A stretch of DNA of 64,000 bases from Leptospira sp. 96542 (GCA_029310945.1 JARJFC010000007.1:1-64000), one strand, 5' to 3'; shown: positions 26,391 through 36,392, numbered from the stretch's first letter. Translations and numbers: made by a program. Notes: generated by a model not told the origin, from the sequence alone.

Positions 26391-27436
26391 TTGGTTTCCT
26401 CCTCTGGTTTTTCGTCCGATGATTTTTCATCGTCTCCACTGTTGGTTTTGCCATTGATTAGATCGATTGCCTTTTTTGCAGCTCTTTGTACTTTGGGGCT
26501 TGGGTCTCTGTCTCTTTTGTATTCCAAAAGTTCCAAAGCTTTTGGGTCTTTTAGATTGCCCATAAATTCGATGGCACGAAGCCGAACCATAGAGTCGTCG
26601 TCACGTGCAAATTCATTTAACTCTTGGAATACCTCTTTATCTCCCATTGTGACAAGGGCTCCAATGGCATATATTTTTAAAGATTGGGCTTTTTTTCCGT
26701 CTAGTTTGCCTGCCGTTTTTTTCAGTGAATCCAAAAGTTCGTAAAATTTAGGTTTAGTCGAATCTGCTTTTAGTTTACCGAGTGAATTCATCGCATAACA
26801 TCTGAGTGTTGTTGGTTGGATATCATCAAAAGCAACTTCTGATAAGACAGTTTCTGCTTCTTTATACCCAACCCCACCAAAATAGAGAGCAATTTGGGCT
26901 CTTACATCCGCATTATTAAATTTTTCTTTAAATTTAGTTTCCAAAAATGGAGCAGCGTCCTTTCCATTGGGAAGTTCACCGAGCACATTGATGTATAAAA
27001 CGAGGGCATTCGAATTTTTGGTAAAATCTTCTTTTTTTAATTTTTCCAGAAGCGGTGGAGTGGCTTCAGTGAGTCCCAATTTTTTTGCAGTATTCACTGC
27101 CTGTTTTGCCACATCTTCATTGGAATCCTCGAAGAGTGATAATATGGTTTCGGAATTTTCCTTAAGTCCTAAATCACCAACGGTTTTTAGGATGGCGATT
27201 TTCATGCCCATATCTTTTTCAGATTTTAATTGTTCACCAAGTAATTTGTGTAACTCTCCCGATTCTTCTTTTGGGAAACGAACAAGCTCACCTAATGCTT
27301 GTTTTCGCTCTTGGCTTGTACCAAACCGAATGACTTTGGATAATACTTCTTTTTTTTTGGTAATTTGTTCTGGAGTTAGATCCTTTGCAAAAATCGGAAA
27401 ACAAAACAAACACCAAAAAAAAAGACTAATATACAA
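26387..27436 (-). CDS. Exported HEAT-repeat protein
   Basis: From a TTG at 27436 the protein has about 349 residues: signal peptide (YISLFFWCLFCFPIFAKDL) and then roughly eight HEAT/PBS-lyase-like repeats of about 35 residues, each with a hydrophobic pair of helices such as LVLYINVLGELPNG, DVRAQIALYFGGVGYKEAE and VRLRAIEFMGNLKDPKAL. The tail is acidic (DDEKSSDEKPEEE). HEAT repeats serve as scaffolds. The frame stays open upstream through the response-regulator gene but without signal-peptide logic; TTG is the first sensible start, and no good ribosome site is seen. It probably follows the response regulator by translation coupling. Confidence 0.7.
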   Translation of the reverse strand: MYISLFFWCLFCFPIFAKDLTPEQITKKKEVLSKVIRFGTSQERKQALGELVRFPKEESGELHKLLGEQLKSEKDMGMKIAILKTVGDLGLKENSETILSLFEDSNEDVAKQAVNTAKKLGLTEATPPLLEKLKKEDFTKNSNALVLYINVLGELPNGKDAAPFLETKFKEKFNNADVRAQIALYFGGVGYKEAETVLSEVAFDDIQPTTLRCYAMNSLGKLKADSTKPKFYELLDSLKKTAGKLDGKKAQSLKIYAIGALVTMGDKEVFQELNEFARDDDSMVRLRAIEFMGNLKDPKALELLEYKRDRDPSPKVQRAAKKAIDLINGKTNSGDDEKSSDEKPEEETK

Positions 27437-27455
27437 TAGGTGGTAATTTAGTTTA

Positions 27456-27923
27456 CTAGTTGTTACTTTCCAATTCCAAAATTCGTTTGTTGAGTGCTTG
27501 GATGAGGTGTTGGTTTTCCAAATTTTGTCTAAATTTATCAAGCAAATCTCTGATGTCTTTGGAAAGTTCTTCGATGTTCCAAGGTTTTTCCACATACCGA
27601 CTGAGCCCCCCATTATTGATCGCATAAATGGCAGAATCAAGACCAGCCTGCCCGGTAAGGAGGATTTTTATGGCATCAGGCAAACGGTTGTGAACTTGTT
27701 CTAAAAACTTATCACCCTTCATCCCAGGCATGACCTGGTCAGAGACAATGAGTTCCACAATGTCATTGCTTGCAATGATTTCATCCATAAGATCCAAAGC
27801 CTCTTCGGCACTGCTTGCCGTTTCTATCACATGGGAATCCCCAAACCGTGCTTGCAGTTGTTCTGCCAGAGTCTCAAGAACCGATACTTCATCATCGACA
27901 CAAATAATATAACCTTTACTCAT
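27456..27923 (-). CDS. Single-domain response regulator with C-terminal coiled coil
   Basis: A 155-residue protein: REC domain (about 4-122) and a helical tail rich in Q/N/L. Acidic residues DDE at 10-12, the phospho-acceptor Asp62 in [11 protein letters not shown], Thr90 (LLTGQAG) and Lys113 ([10 protein letters not shown]) are all present. [10 protein letters not shown] is characteristic of a RpfG/adaptive type. The ATG at 27923 has GAAAGGG seven bases upstream; a start ten codons earlier is less likely. No kinase is adjacent, so its partner is elsewhere. It has no output domain, so it may act as a phosphate relay or bind a partner through the coil. Confidence 0.88.
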   Translation of the reverse strand: MSKGYIICVDDEVSVLETLAEQLQARFGDSHVIETASSAEEALDLMDEIIASNDIVELIVSDQVMPGMKGDKFLEQVHNRLPDAIKILLTGQAGLDSAIYAINNGGLSRYVEKPWNIEELSKDIRDLLDKFRQNLENQHLIQALNKRILELESNN

Positions 27924-27971
27924 TTGGAACCCTTTCTTGAAACAATCCTCCATTCGTCTAAATATGTCGAT

Positions 27972-30485
27972 TCAGTTTTGTGGCAATTTATAGAGGGATT
28001 TTGGAATTATTGTGTCAAGTGACCTCACCCCCCAAATATCGTCAGCATATTCACGAATGGTGCGGTCGGTGGAAAATTTTCCACTCCTTGCCACATTCAG
28101 AATGGATTTTTTGGTCCAATCACCTTCCAAAAGGAAATCCTGATCAACCTGGTTTTGGGTTTTGTCGTAGGAAAGAAAATCAGCCATTAGTAGGTAATTG
28201 TCAGTAAAATACAAACTATCATAAATGGGTGCAAAAACTCCTGGCTCGCCCATTGAAAAATAATTTTCGCGGATCATGAGAAGGACTCGGTGGAGTTCTG
28301 GATTCTTTTGGATCCATTCGGAGGGGCTGTAACCATTCTGTTTCATTTGGAACACCTCTTCTGTTTTTAATCCAAAAATATAAATATTTTCCGCACCCAC
28401 CTCTTCTAAAATTTCCACATTGGCTCCGTCCAAAGTACCAATGGTCAAAGCACCATTTAACATAAATTTCATGTTGCTTGTGCCGGAAGCCTCTGTTCCT
28501 GCTGTGGAGATTTGTTCACTCAAGTTTGCTCCTGGTATGATTTTTTCTGCAAGTGACACTCGGTAGTTTGGTAAAAAAACAATTTTGAGTCGACCCGAAA
28601 CATCTGAATCTCTATTGACCACCCAAGATACATGACCTATGAGTTTGATGATGAGTTTGGCCATAAAATAACCAGGTGCGGCCTTACCACCAAAAATAAC
28701 AGTTCGAGGTGTTATCTGGATGCTTGGGTTTTCTTTGATTCTACGATACACTGCAATCACTCGCAGAATATTTAGGAGTTGGCGTTTGTATTCATGGAAT
28801 CTTTTGATTTGCACATCTATCAAAGATTTTGGATCAATGATGATTCCTGTTTCACTCCTTATCATTTTTGCCAAATCATCTTTTGCCGTTCGTTTTACAT
28901 TTTTCCAATCTTCGATAAATTCTTCGTCGTTTATAAAATTTTCGAGTTCCCTTAGTCTATAAAGATCAGTTGCAAACGAACTGCCGATCCTTTTGGAAAT
29001 TAAATTTGCCAATTTCGGATTTGCTTGCAATAACCAACGCCTTGGAGTGATCCCATTCGTTTTGTTATTAAATTTTTCTGGAAAAATTTTTGTAAATGCA
29101 TTGAAGATTGTTTGTTTGATTAGTTCAGAATGTAACTCGGCCACTCCGTTCACTTTGTACGATCCAATAACGGCTAAGTTTGCCATTCTGATTCGTTTTT
29201 CCGAACCTTCTTCGATGATACTCACGTTCGATATTTCCTCTTCGGTGAGTTTTCCTAAACTTCGAACTCTTTCTAAAAACCGATGATTGATTTCGTAGAT
29301 AATTTCCAAATGCCTAGGCAATAATTTTTGAAAAAGATCTACCTTCCAAGTTTCCAAAGCCTCAGGAAGAACAGTATGATTGGTATAGGAAAATACCTTC
29401 GTTGTGATTGCCCAAGCAGAATCCCACTCATAATCTTCCGTATCAATTAAGATACGCATGAGTTCTGCAATCCCAATACTTGGATGTGTATCATTCAATT
29501 GGATTGCAATTGCATTTGGTAAGTTATCTAAATTGTTATTTTGTTCTCTATATTGGTTTAAAATATCCTGAAGGGAGGATGAGACCATAAAGTATTGTTG
29601 TTTCAAACGTAATACTTTGCCTTGTTCTGTTGTATCATTCGGGTAAAGTACTTTTGAAATATTTTCAGAAATGGATTTATCTTGTACGGCTTTCATATAA
29701 TCGCCATGGTTAAAATAATCCAAATTAAATTCCTCTGACGATTTTGCTGCCCACAACCTAAGATGGTTTACCGTTGTGGTGTTGAACCCAGGTATTGGGT
29801 GGTCATGTGCGGAAGCGAGCACCGTTTCAGTAGGAATCCAATGGTGCTCTCTCTTTCCTTTGCCATTCACATTTGTTTCCGTGTGACCATAAAACCCAAC
29901 GGTAAAAGAAATATCCGGCCTCACAATTTCATATGGTATTCCATTAGCATCCCAATGGTCGGGCATTTCCAATTGATTTCCATTTACGATGATTTGGTTA
30001 AAAATTCCATAATCGTATCTAATTCCATAACCAAACCCAGGAATGCCCAAGGTAGCCATAGAATCCAAAAAACATGCAGCAAGCCTACCGAGTCCCCCAT
30101 TTCCAAGTCCTGCATCTGTTTCAAATTCCAAAATTTCATTTAAATCCAGTCCAAAACCAGCAATCATTTGTTTGATGGTATCGTATAACCCTAAATTGAT
30201 GAGAGCATTCATTAGCGTTCGCCCCATTAGGAATTCTAAAGAAAAATAATAAATTTTTTTGGGCGATTCCTTTCGGTAACGTTCACTCGTAAAATTCATC
30301 CGATCGATGAGGAAATCCCGAATGGTGTGTCCCAATGCTTTGTATATGTCTTCGTTTTTTAGATTGTAACGGTTTTTACCGATGGTGTATTCCAAATGAT
30401 GGGCAAATTGTTTTTCGAGAGAAGTTAAGTCAATTTTTTGCTCTTCTTGTAAAAGTTGAATCAATCGGGGATTATTTAGAGACAT
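27972..30485 (-). CDS. glgP: Glycogen/maltodextrin phosphorylase
   Basis: An 837-residue GT35 phosphorylase that releases glucose-1-phosphate from alpha-1,4-glucans using pyridoxal phosphate. KKIYYFSLEFLMGRTLMNAL and GLGNGGLGRLAACFLDSMA lie in the N-terminal domain. The PLP lysine is in EASGTSNMKFMLNGALTIGT, with DGANVEI following. Full length, no break seen. The next gene upstream is a DUF192 protein on the same strand with a 51-base gap. Glycogen metabolism in this group is usually linked to stress or stationary phase. Confidence 0.96.
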   Translation of the reverse strand: MSLNNPRLIQLLQEEQKIDLTSLEKQFAHHLEYTIGKNRYNLKNEDIYKALGHTIRDFLIDRMNFTSERYRKESPKKIYYFSLEFLMGRTLMNALINLGLYDTIKQMIAGFGLDLNEILEFETDAGLGNGGLGRLAACFLDSMATLGIPGFGYGIRYDYGIFNQIIVNGNQLEMPDHWDANGIPYEIVRPDISFTVGFYGHTETNVNGKGKREHHWIPTETVLASAHDHPIPGFNTTTVNHLRLWAAKSSEEFNLDYFNHGDYMKAVQDKSISENISKVLYPNDTTEQGKVLRLKQQYFMVSSSLQDILNQYREQNNNLDNLPNAIAIQLNDTHPSIGIAELMRILIDTEDYEWDSAWAITTKVFSYTNHTVLPEALETWKVDLFQKLLPRHLEIIYEINHRFLERVRSLGKLTEEEISNVSIIEEGSEKRIRMANLAVIGSYKVNGVAELHSELIKQTIFNAFTKIFPEKFNNKTNGITPRRWLLQANPKLANLISKRIGSSFATDLYRLRELENFINDEEFIEDWKNVKRTAKDDLAKMIRSETGIIIDPKSLIDVQIKRFHEYKRQLLNILRVIAVYRRIKENPSIQITPRTVIFGGKAAPGYFMAKLIIKLIGHVSWVVNRDSDVSGRLKIVFLPNYRVSLAEKIIPGANLSEQISTAGTEASGTSNMKFMLNGALTIGTLDGANVEILEEVGAENIYIFGLKTEEVFQMKQNGYSPSEWIQKNPELHRVLLMIRENYFSMGEPGVFAPIYDSLYFTDNYLLMADFLSYDKTQNQVDQDFLLEGDWTKKSILNVARSGKFSTDRTIREYADDIWGVRSLDTIIPKSLYKLPQN

Positions 30486-30536
30486 GGAAGAATCCTAGAA
30501 CAGAGTAAAAAAGGATTCAAGTAAAAAGAAGGGAAT

Positions 30537-31004
30537 TTAATCTCTTGCGGTAACTTTCTTCTCCAATGTAAGGACAGCATCTTTGCCTATTTTGTGTTTG
30601 GCGAACCAGCCTCGATTCACTTCAAGTGCATATTTTGCTGGAAATTTAGATGGATAAACTTCCTCTGTTTGGTTCGGTTTCATATCATATGTTTCTTTTA
30701 ACAACATATCTTCTGAAAAATAGCCAATTGTGAGGGGGATGTTGGTATTTTTCATCCAAAAGTTCAAATATTCGGTGGTTGGAAAAACGAATAACATCCC
30801 TTCATCGGCACCGAGTTTGGTTCGGTGCATGAGACCAACTTGGCGGGTAGAAGGTGTATTCGCAATTTCAATTTTTAGTGACCGTTCGCCAACACTACCA
30901 AAAATAATTTCAGGAGTGTTGGTATATGGGTTTGGAGAAACTGGTTCACAATAAAAACAAAAAAGAACAGAAACGACAAACCCAAAATTTAGTATTGATT
31001 TCAT
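30537..31004 (-). CDS. DUF192 family lipoprotein or exported protein
   Basis: A 155-residue protein with an N-terminal signal segment and a possible lipobox (LFCFYC, cysteine 19). The DUF192 core is clear: RQVGLMHRTKLGADEGMLFV followed by NFWMKNTNIPLTIGYF and ALEVNRGWFAKHKI. DUF192 proteins are small beta-rich exported proteins with no known enzyme activity. It ends just before the crotonase start with one base between the genes, so the two are in one operon. Confidence 0.85.
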   Translation of the reverse strand: MKSILNFGFVVSVLFCFYCEPVSPNPYTNTPEIIFGSVGERSLKIEIANTPSTRQVGLMHRTKLGADEGMLFVFPTTEYLNFWMKNTNIPLTIGYFSEDMLLKETYDMKPNQTEEVYPSKFPAKYALEVNRGWFAKHKIGKDAVLTLEKKVTARD

Positions 31005-31005
31005 T

Positions 31006-31770
31006 TTAAAAATTAGGTTTCCTTTTTTCTAAAAATGCGGAAAGACCTTCGAAAGTTTCTGGATCGGCGAAACGACCACCAAACAATTGTTTCTCCCACT
31101 CAAACCCACGTTCTAAATTGGATTCTAAACCTTGGCGAATTGCCATTTTTGCAGCTCTGATCGCATTTGGGCCACGAGATAGAATTGTCGCCATCGTTTT
31201 TTCTGTTTCTGCGAGAAGTTCTGCCGGCTCAGTTACCTTATTTACAATTCCTAAACGAAAACCTTCTTCCGCGCCAATCATGTCTCCTGTCAATATAAGC
31301 TCAGTTGCTCGACCAACACCGATAAGGCGAGGTAACCTTTGTGAGCCCCCAAATCCTGGGAGTAAACCAAGAGAAACTTCAGGTAAACCCAATTTTGCGG
31401 ATGTGGAAGCATAACGAATATCACAAGCTAACGCAAGCTCCATCCCACCACCCAAACAAAACCCATTGATAGCAGCAATGGAAATAAGATTTGATAATTC
31501 TAATTTTCTAAATACAATTTGTCCAAGTTCGGAAAATTCCCTTCCGCCATTCACTTGGAATTCTTTCATTTTTGCTATGTCTGCACCAGCAACAAATGCT
31601 TTGCCTTCGCCCGTCAAAATAAATGCACGTATGTTTTGGTCTGACTCTAAAGTTTCGACCATCTCGCCGATTTCTTTAATCACTACATCATTGAGTGCAT
31701 TGAGTGCCTCTGGTCGTTTGATTGTGACGAGGGCATAATTGGTTTTTTTTTGAATATCTAAAAAAGGCAA
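31006..31770 (-). CDS. Enoyl-CoA hydratase/isomerase (crotonase family)
   Basis: A 254-residue crotonase. AFVAGADIAKMKEF gives the oxyanion-hole region, with GFCLGGGMELALACDIRYAS and GLPEVSLGLLPGFGGSQRLP both carrying the glutamates used by hydratases. It probably hydrates trans-2-enoyl-CoA in beta-oxidation; this organism group lives on fatty acids. The exact substrate chain length cannot be told. It follows the phosphatase gene after 14 bases and is followed by the DUF192 gene. Confidence 0.92.
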   Translation of the reverse strand: MPFLDIQKKTNYALVTIKRPEALNALNDVVIKEIGEMVETLESDQNIRAFILTGEGKAFVAGADIAKMKEFQVNGGREFSELGQIVFRKLELSNLISIAAINGFCLGGGMELALACDIRYASTSAKLGLPEVSLGLLPGFGGSQRLPRLIGVGRATELILTGDMIGAEEGFRLGIVNKVTEPAELLAETEKTMATILSRGPNAIRAAKMAIRQGLESNLERGFEWEKQLFGGRFADPETFEGLSAFLEKRKPNF

Positions 31771-31784
31771 AATGAATCTCCTTA

Positions 31785-33149
31785 TTAGTCTACTTCCAAT
31801 ATGAGGAACATAGTGTCATCTGAAAAAGTATCAATTCCATATTTGGATTGTAGTTCTGATAACAAATTTTGTTCAAGAACTTGGATGTTTGCCGAATGCC
31901 TATGCCTATTGAGTAAAGCAAGTAAACCATCGCTCCCCATACTTTCGCCATTGGGATCTTCCGATTCAATCAAACCATCGGTATAAATAAAAAATCGATC
32001 TCCCGAAGATATGGGGATTGTTTTTTCGAGAATGGGCGGGATTTTGATATTGAATCCAAGAATAGCTCCTTGTGTTTCTAGTTCTTGGTACTCTTCATTT
32101 TTGTGAGCTAAAATCAAATAAGGATGCCCCGCATTTCCCAACGTACATTTTTTTTCGATAAAATCGAAAAATAAATAAATAGCTGATGCGTGGTATTTGT
32201 TTAGGTCTTTTGTTAGGCGATCATCCAAATAATCCATGAGTTTAGAAGGAGAGGTTTTGAACCTATATGGAATCGTAGATACAAGAACCTTCACAATGGA
32301 TGCAACCATGGCAGATGAAATCCCATGACCAGCTACATCGGTCAAAAAAACCCCAACGTTCCCTTCCCTGAGTTGCACAAAATCAAAAAAGTCACCGCCA
32401 ATCAGATTTGGATTTTTGCGGTAATAAGTAAAACTCAAGGAAGGAATTTTAATATCACCAGGGAAGAGTGCATCTTGTACTTTTTTTGCAAGCTGCAATT
32501 CTTGTTGCATATATCTTTTTTCTTCACTTAAATTATAGAGAGCAGTCGTATCTTTTCTTTTGTTTAATACAAATGTTGTACCGACGACCCCACTACCTAA
32601 GTAAATTATGATTGGTAAAATTTTCGAAAAAAGTCCGAGCGAAACAAACAATTCATTTGGTAACAAAAAAACATAAACAATATGCAAAAAGGAAAAATAC
32701 AAAGCAGAAAAAATACATGCATTTATATCCAAACGTATACTATAAAGTAGAATTGGCAATATAAGAGATATTAAATATGAATTGAGAATATAATAAGTTT
32801 CTATATTCGAACTTTCAGCAATTGTTATATAAAATATTGAATAGATCAATGCATCTGAAACAAGTGCTCCCAAATAAATCATAAGTTTAATGGGAATTGT
32901 TTTTGTGTAGTATTGAACAAGTAAAATCAAACGAACAATAGTTATTCCAAGTAGGTATGGTAGAATATCTGTCGTTAAATTTTCAAAGGGGGGAATGAAT
33001 AAAAATGAATAAACAAGTAAATGGATGATAAAAGCATAATAGGTGAATTCTTTATCGTACCTAGGCTCAACGAGTTTCAAAATTTCCCATTCAGATTTGG
33101 TAGGTTTCTTTAATAATTCTTTTAAATACGCAAATAATGATTGAGACAA
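31785..33149 (-). CDS. Membrane-bound SpoIIE/PP2C-type protein phosphatase
   Basis: A 454-residue protein with six likely membrane helices (about 37-215) and a cytoplasmic SpoIIE domain (about 230-454): QDALFPGDIKIPSLSFTYYR, LIGGDFFDFVQL, LTDVAGHGISSAMVASIVK and FSDDTMFLILEVD carry the Mn/Mg-binding aspartates. It is expected to dephosphorylate a STAS anti-anti-sigma-like protein. Start is a TTG directly after the stop of the upstream small gene, with GGGGAG about nine bases before it. No adjacent kinase or STAS gene is present; the STAS at 56132-56473 is a distant candidate. Confidence 0.9.
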   Translation of the reverse strand: MSQSLFAYLKELLKKPTKSEWEILKLVEPRYDKEFTYYAFIIHLLVYSFLFIPPFENLTTDILPYLLGITIVRLILLVQYYTKTIPIKLMIYLGALVSDALIYSIFYITIAESSNIETYYILNSYLISLILPILLYSIRLDINACIFSALYFSFLHIVYVFLLPNELFVSLGLFSKILPIIIYLGSGVVGTTFVLNKRKDTTALYNLSEEKRYMQQELQLAKKVQDALFPGDIKIPSLSFTYYRKNPNLIGGDFFDFVQLREGNVGVFLTDVAGHGISSAMVASIVKVLVSTIPYRFKTSPSKLMDYLDDRLTKDLNKYHASAIYLFFDFIEKKCTLGNAGHPYLILAHKNEEYQELETQGAILGFNIKIPPILEKTIPISSGDRFFIYTDGLIESEDPNGESMGSDGLLALLNRHRHSANIQVLEQNLLSELQSKYGIDTFSDDTMFLILEVD

Positions 33150-33491
33150 TCAGGGTTCTCCCCAGAGCATTGACTGGATCTCCGAACCATTCAATGTTAT
33201 GGTGAAAGTTTTTCCAGTATCTAAATACTTGTCCATTTGATTCGCTAAATCCATCGCTTTTTTCTCATCCTCCAGTCGGAAAAAAAAAGTTGATGAAATT
33301 CCTTTATAATTGTAAGGAAAACGCTCCGATACAACTAGGGTCACTCGGAAATGGTCTTCTCTTTTCTCAAAAACGATATGCGACACTTCTTTCCTAGATA
33401 AAATCCGAACATCAGGTCGCAAATTCCAAGGATTTATCTCTGCAAAGACGACAGAGGATAAAAAAAAGCATAGACCAAGGAAACGAACCAT
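33150..33491 (-). CDS. Small secreted protein upstream of the SpoIIE phosphatase
   Basis: A 113-residue protein with a signal peptide (VRFLGLCFFLSSVVFAEINP). The mature part is beta-rich (DHFRVTLVVSERFPYNY; TFTITLNGSEIQSMLWGEP). The stop is directly followed by the TTG start of the phosphatase, so the two are coupled. It might be a periplasmic partner of the membrane phosphatase, but no family is recognised. Confidence 0.65.
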   Translation of the reverse strand: MVRFLGLCFFLSSVVFAEINPWNLRPDVRILSRKEVSHIVFEKREDHFRVTLVVSERFPYNYKGISSTFFFRLEDEKKAMDLANQMDKYLDTGKTFTITLNGSEIQSMLWGEP

Positions 33492-33511
33492 ATTCCAATC
33501 ATCGGTTTATC

Positions 33512-34528
33512 ATGAAGAATTCTTTTAAGATTCTTATCTCTGTCATTTGCCTTGTGGGCTGCGAGCCAAACACAATCGAAATTTCACAAAATCCTTACAC
33601 CGATTGGGCACGTAATCATCCTGGTTTGCAAGTAGCCAATTTACCAGAAAAAAAAGGCAATTGGCAAACTCGTTTCTATCCTTTGGACAAGGAAAGACTA
33701 GAAACCCTAGGAGACGTCAATGCCATCGATGGAATCACCGAGGTTCCCCGACCGACAAGTGATTTCAAAACCTACGAAACTCGTTTGATAAGAGTGGCGG
33801 AGATACTTCCAAACCCAGTGAAAAAAATATTGGAAAAGTATCTATATGGGATTTATTTTGTACAAGGTCTTGGATCCACGGGGCTCACAGGAATTGTCAG
33901 AGGAAAAAATAAAGAACCCTTGGGGGGGATATTATTTTTAGACACTGATTATTTGCAAAAACCGATCAACGATTGGGCGACCGAAAAAGACGGTTCTGCC
34001 TTCCAAACACACGAATCCTTATCACTAAAATTAAGTGAAGAAAATTCAAATATACAAACCTTAAAATTTATCATATTACATGAATTAGGTCATATTTTAG
34101 CGACAGTCTTAAACCACGCACCAGATTATTCAGAAACCTATAGAGATTATCGAAAATTTCCAATCTTTGAGGGTGTTTGGATTACGGAAACGATCTCACC
34201 CTATGACCAAACTTTTTTCCCAGAACGAAATTCGATACGGTTTTATAAAAAACATGCAAATACCAAATTATTTCCCGATGGGTATAACATTTATAAAAAA
34301 TTAAAGAATACAAGTTTCGTTTCTTTATATGCGGCTACCAACGCAGACGATACTTATGCAGAAGCTTTTGCTCAGTATGTGACCGTGGTATTAGAAAAGG
34401 AAGATTACATAGTAAAAATCAATGCCAATGGCAAAGAGGAAGAAATATTAAAAAATCCAATTTTACTCGAAGGTGGAAGGCGATTTAGAATTTTATTTGA
34501 GAAGGTTGTAGTTGAAAATAAAAATTAG
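33512..34528 (+). CDS. Lipoprotein with a zinc-peptidase HExxH motif
   Basis: A 338-residue protein with signal peptide and lipobox (FKILISVICLVGC, cysteine 17). A classic metallopeptidase helix, LKFIILHELGHILATVLNHA, sits at about residues 183-202; the two His and Glu are intact. A downstream acidic cluster NADDTYAEAFAQYVTVVLE (about 278-296) may give the third zinc ligand. It should be a surface-anchored or periplasmic zinc protease; the substrate is unknown. Its last 17 bases overlap the start of the outer-membrane gene, so the pair is translated together. Confidence 0.75.
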   Translation: MKNSFKILISVICLVGCEPNTIEISQNPYTDWARNHPGLQVANLPEKKGNWQTRFYPLDKERLETLGDVNAIDGITEVPRPTSDFKTYETRLIRVAEILPNPVKKILEKYLYGIYFVQGLGSTGLTGIVRGKNKEPLGGILFLDTDYLQKPINDWATEKDGSAFQTHESLSLKLSEENSNIQTLKFIILHELGHILATVLNHAPDYSETYRDYRKFPIFEGVWITETISPYDQTFFPERNSIRFYKKHANTKLFPDGYNIYKKLKNTSFVSLYAATNADDTYAEAFAQYVTVVLEKEDYIVKINANGKEEEILKNPILLEGGRRFRILFEKVVVENKN

Positions 34529-35813
34529 TATCGTTTCGATCATATTTCCATTTTTCCTATTTGCCCAGTCAGAAAAAGACAAAAATGAAAATAATATTAT
34601 CATAGAAGGGAATGCAGAAATTGTATCTGATTTTATCTGGCGTGGATCTTCTTTTGCTGGAGAAGCCCTAAGTAGGCGGAACGGCACACCTTACCAGAGT
34701 TTTGCGTCTGCCCCTGCCTTCCAACCAACGATCGATATTTTTTCTTCCGATAAAAAATTTCAATTTTCCTTATTCGGAAATTTCCAATTAAACAATCGTT
34801 CCGATGTCGATTCGGACAAAAAACTTTTCCAATCAAGCCCTGGTGGAGTTGGCCCATCTTACCTGGCCGAATCTACAACATCCTACGACCCCTTCAACCA
34901 GGATCCATGTGTACAATCATTACAAAATGGTATGAATGGAGGATCCGTCCCAAACAATACATGTTTATATTTATATGGGAGCGGAAATATTTCTCAGAAG
35001 AAAGAACCCAACGGAATGCGGCGTTCTGATGGAATGTTTTTTTCATTGATCTATAATTTTGACCTAAGTCGATACGGACAAATTTCTGTTGGTATTTGGT
35101 TTTATAATACCTTCCACAAATCAAGTGGGAACATAATGTCACCAAATACACAAAAGTCGAACGGGTTTGTTTCTGGTGGACCAAATAATAATTACAATAC
35201 AAACAATCCAGACGCAATAGGTAGGCTCACATGGCACGAATATTTTTTGATTTGGAAATTGCCATTTGCCAAAATTTTCGATCCAACATTTTCCTACTAC
35301 ACCCAATATTCGACAGAAAATAGTGGCCTATTCACAGGCAAAAATTACATTTCTTTAAATGGGAAATATACATTTAGAGAAGATAAATTTTTCAAGATCA
35401 CTCCGCAGGTTAATATTGGTTATGTGATGAGTAATAACACAATCGACAATCGTTCAGGAATCCAAGACATTACCACGAGCACTACCTTTTATTTCGGCGA
35501 TTTGTTTCTTAAATTTGCACATATTTTTAGACCAGATTTGTATCTTTGGGATACCAACAATTATTTTGGTTATGCAGGCGGAGATCCAAATTTCGCTAGT
35601 TGGAATCGATCGAGTTCTGATGGTTTAGTTGTTGATCCTTCCAAAATTTATGGTTCACAGAATGGACAAATATTGTCTGCTATAAATTCGATTGATGTAG
35701 GGGATGTTCAAACAAACAATTTGATACATATTTGGCTTAGGGAAAAATACACTCTGCAAAAAATTCCCGCTCATTTATTCTATGTTAGTATAGGGTATAC
35801 TAAGATTTTTTAA
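34512..35813 (+). CDS. Putative outer-membrane beta-barrel protein paired with the lipoprotein
   Basis: A 433-residue protein with a signal peptide (KIKISIVSIIFPFFLFAQSE) and a barrel-like body, ending in HLFYVSIGYTKIF, a terminal aromatic strand of the sort needed by the Bam machinery. Segments such as DFIWRGSSFAGEALSRRNG (near the N-terminus) and FKITPQVNIGYVMSNNTID alternate polar and hydrophobic residues. The start is a TTG at 34512 inside the lipoprotein gene; the signal peptide begins right there. Function unknown; co-translation with the zinc-peptidase lipoprotein suggests that they act together at the outer membrane. Confidence 0.72.
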   Translation: MKIKISIVSIIFPFFLFAQSEKDKNENNIIIEGNAEIVSDFIWRGSSFAGEALSRRNGTPYQSFASAPAFQPTIDIFSSDKKFQFSLFGNFQLNNRSDVDSDKKLFQSSPGGVGPSYLAESTTSYDPFNQDPCVQSLQNGMNGGSVPNNTCLYLYGSGNISQKKEPNGMRRSDGMFFSLIYNFDLSRYGQISVGIWFYNTFHKSSGNIMSPNTQKSNGFVSGGPNNNYNTNNPDAIGRLTWHEYFLIWKLPFAKIFDPTFSYYTQYSTENSGLFTGKNYISLNGKYTFREDKFFKITPQVNIGYVMSNNTIDNRSGIQDITTSTTFYFGDLFLKFAHIFRPDLYLWDTNNYFGYAGGDPNFASWNRSSSDGLVVDPSKIYGSQNGQILSAINSIDVGDVQTNNLIHIWLREKYTLQKIPAHLFYVSIGYTKIF

Positions 35814-36392
35814 CAAAGTCAAAATTTTTAGTTAAAACATAGTTTTTAAGAAATTGAACAATTTGCCTATCGGGAAAGAGACAGAAACGCTCCAAAACCA
35901 AAACCTAGAAAATGAAATTTTTGACCTACAAATTCCAGAAATGACCACCACCAGATTCGCGGAAAAGTTCAAAAAATCTCACTAAGGAAATGTAAAAAAA
36001 AAGAGAAGGCTTATTTTAACGGCGACCTAAGCTATGAAATGAAAAATACTGCTGAGAAACTCGGATTTGCCCCCATGGACGAAAGACTTATGTCGTGCAA
36101 GTAACCAGAATGTACCTAAAAACTTACCAAACTTGCAATAAAACAAATTCGAAATTATTCATTAACTAATGTTACATCCGTAATTTTACAAAGGAAATTT
36201 CCAGATTTGGATAGTAAATTCTTGACATAAGTCGAAAAGAAATTAGAATTTTCACCACCCTAGTTTTTTTTGAAAATATGCATTTAAGTAAAAAGAATAT
36301 AACTTTACGAAACAAACCGATTTGGCAGTTTAGTATTTCTTTCAAATTAGAAATTGCATTCGATCATTTGAATTTACTGATTTATTGATATT
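35814..36392. other. 579-bp gap with two short coding-like fragments
   Basis: No gene of normal size is found. Two short open frames on the plus strand read like protein: 35854-35985 (TTG start, 43 codons, LENEIFDLQIPEMTTTRFAE) and 35925-36104 (59 codons, no clear start, AYFNGDLSYEMKNTAEKLGF). They overlap in different frames, as a frameshifted, decayed gene would. The rest (36105-36392) is very AT-rich and should hold the promoter of the response-regulator/kinase pair; no clear -35/-10 pair was picked out. Confidence 0.35.
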
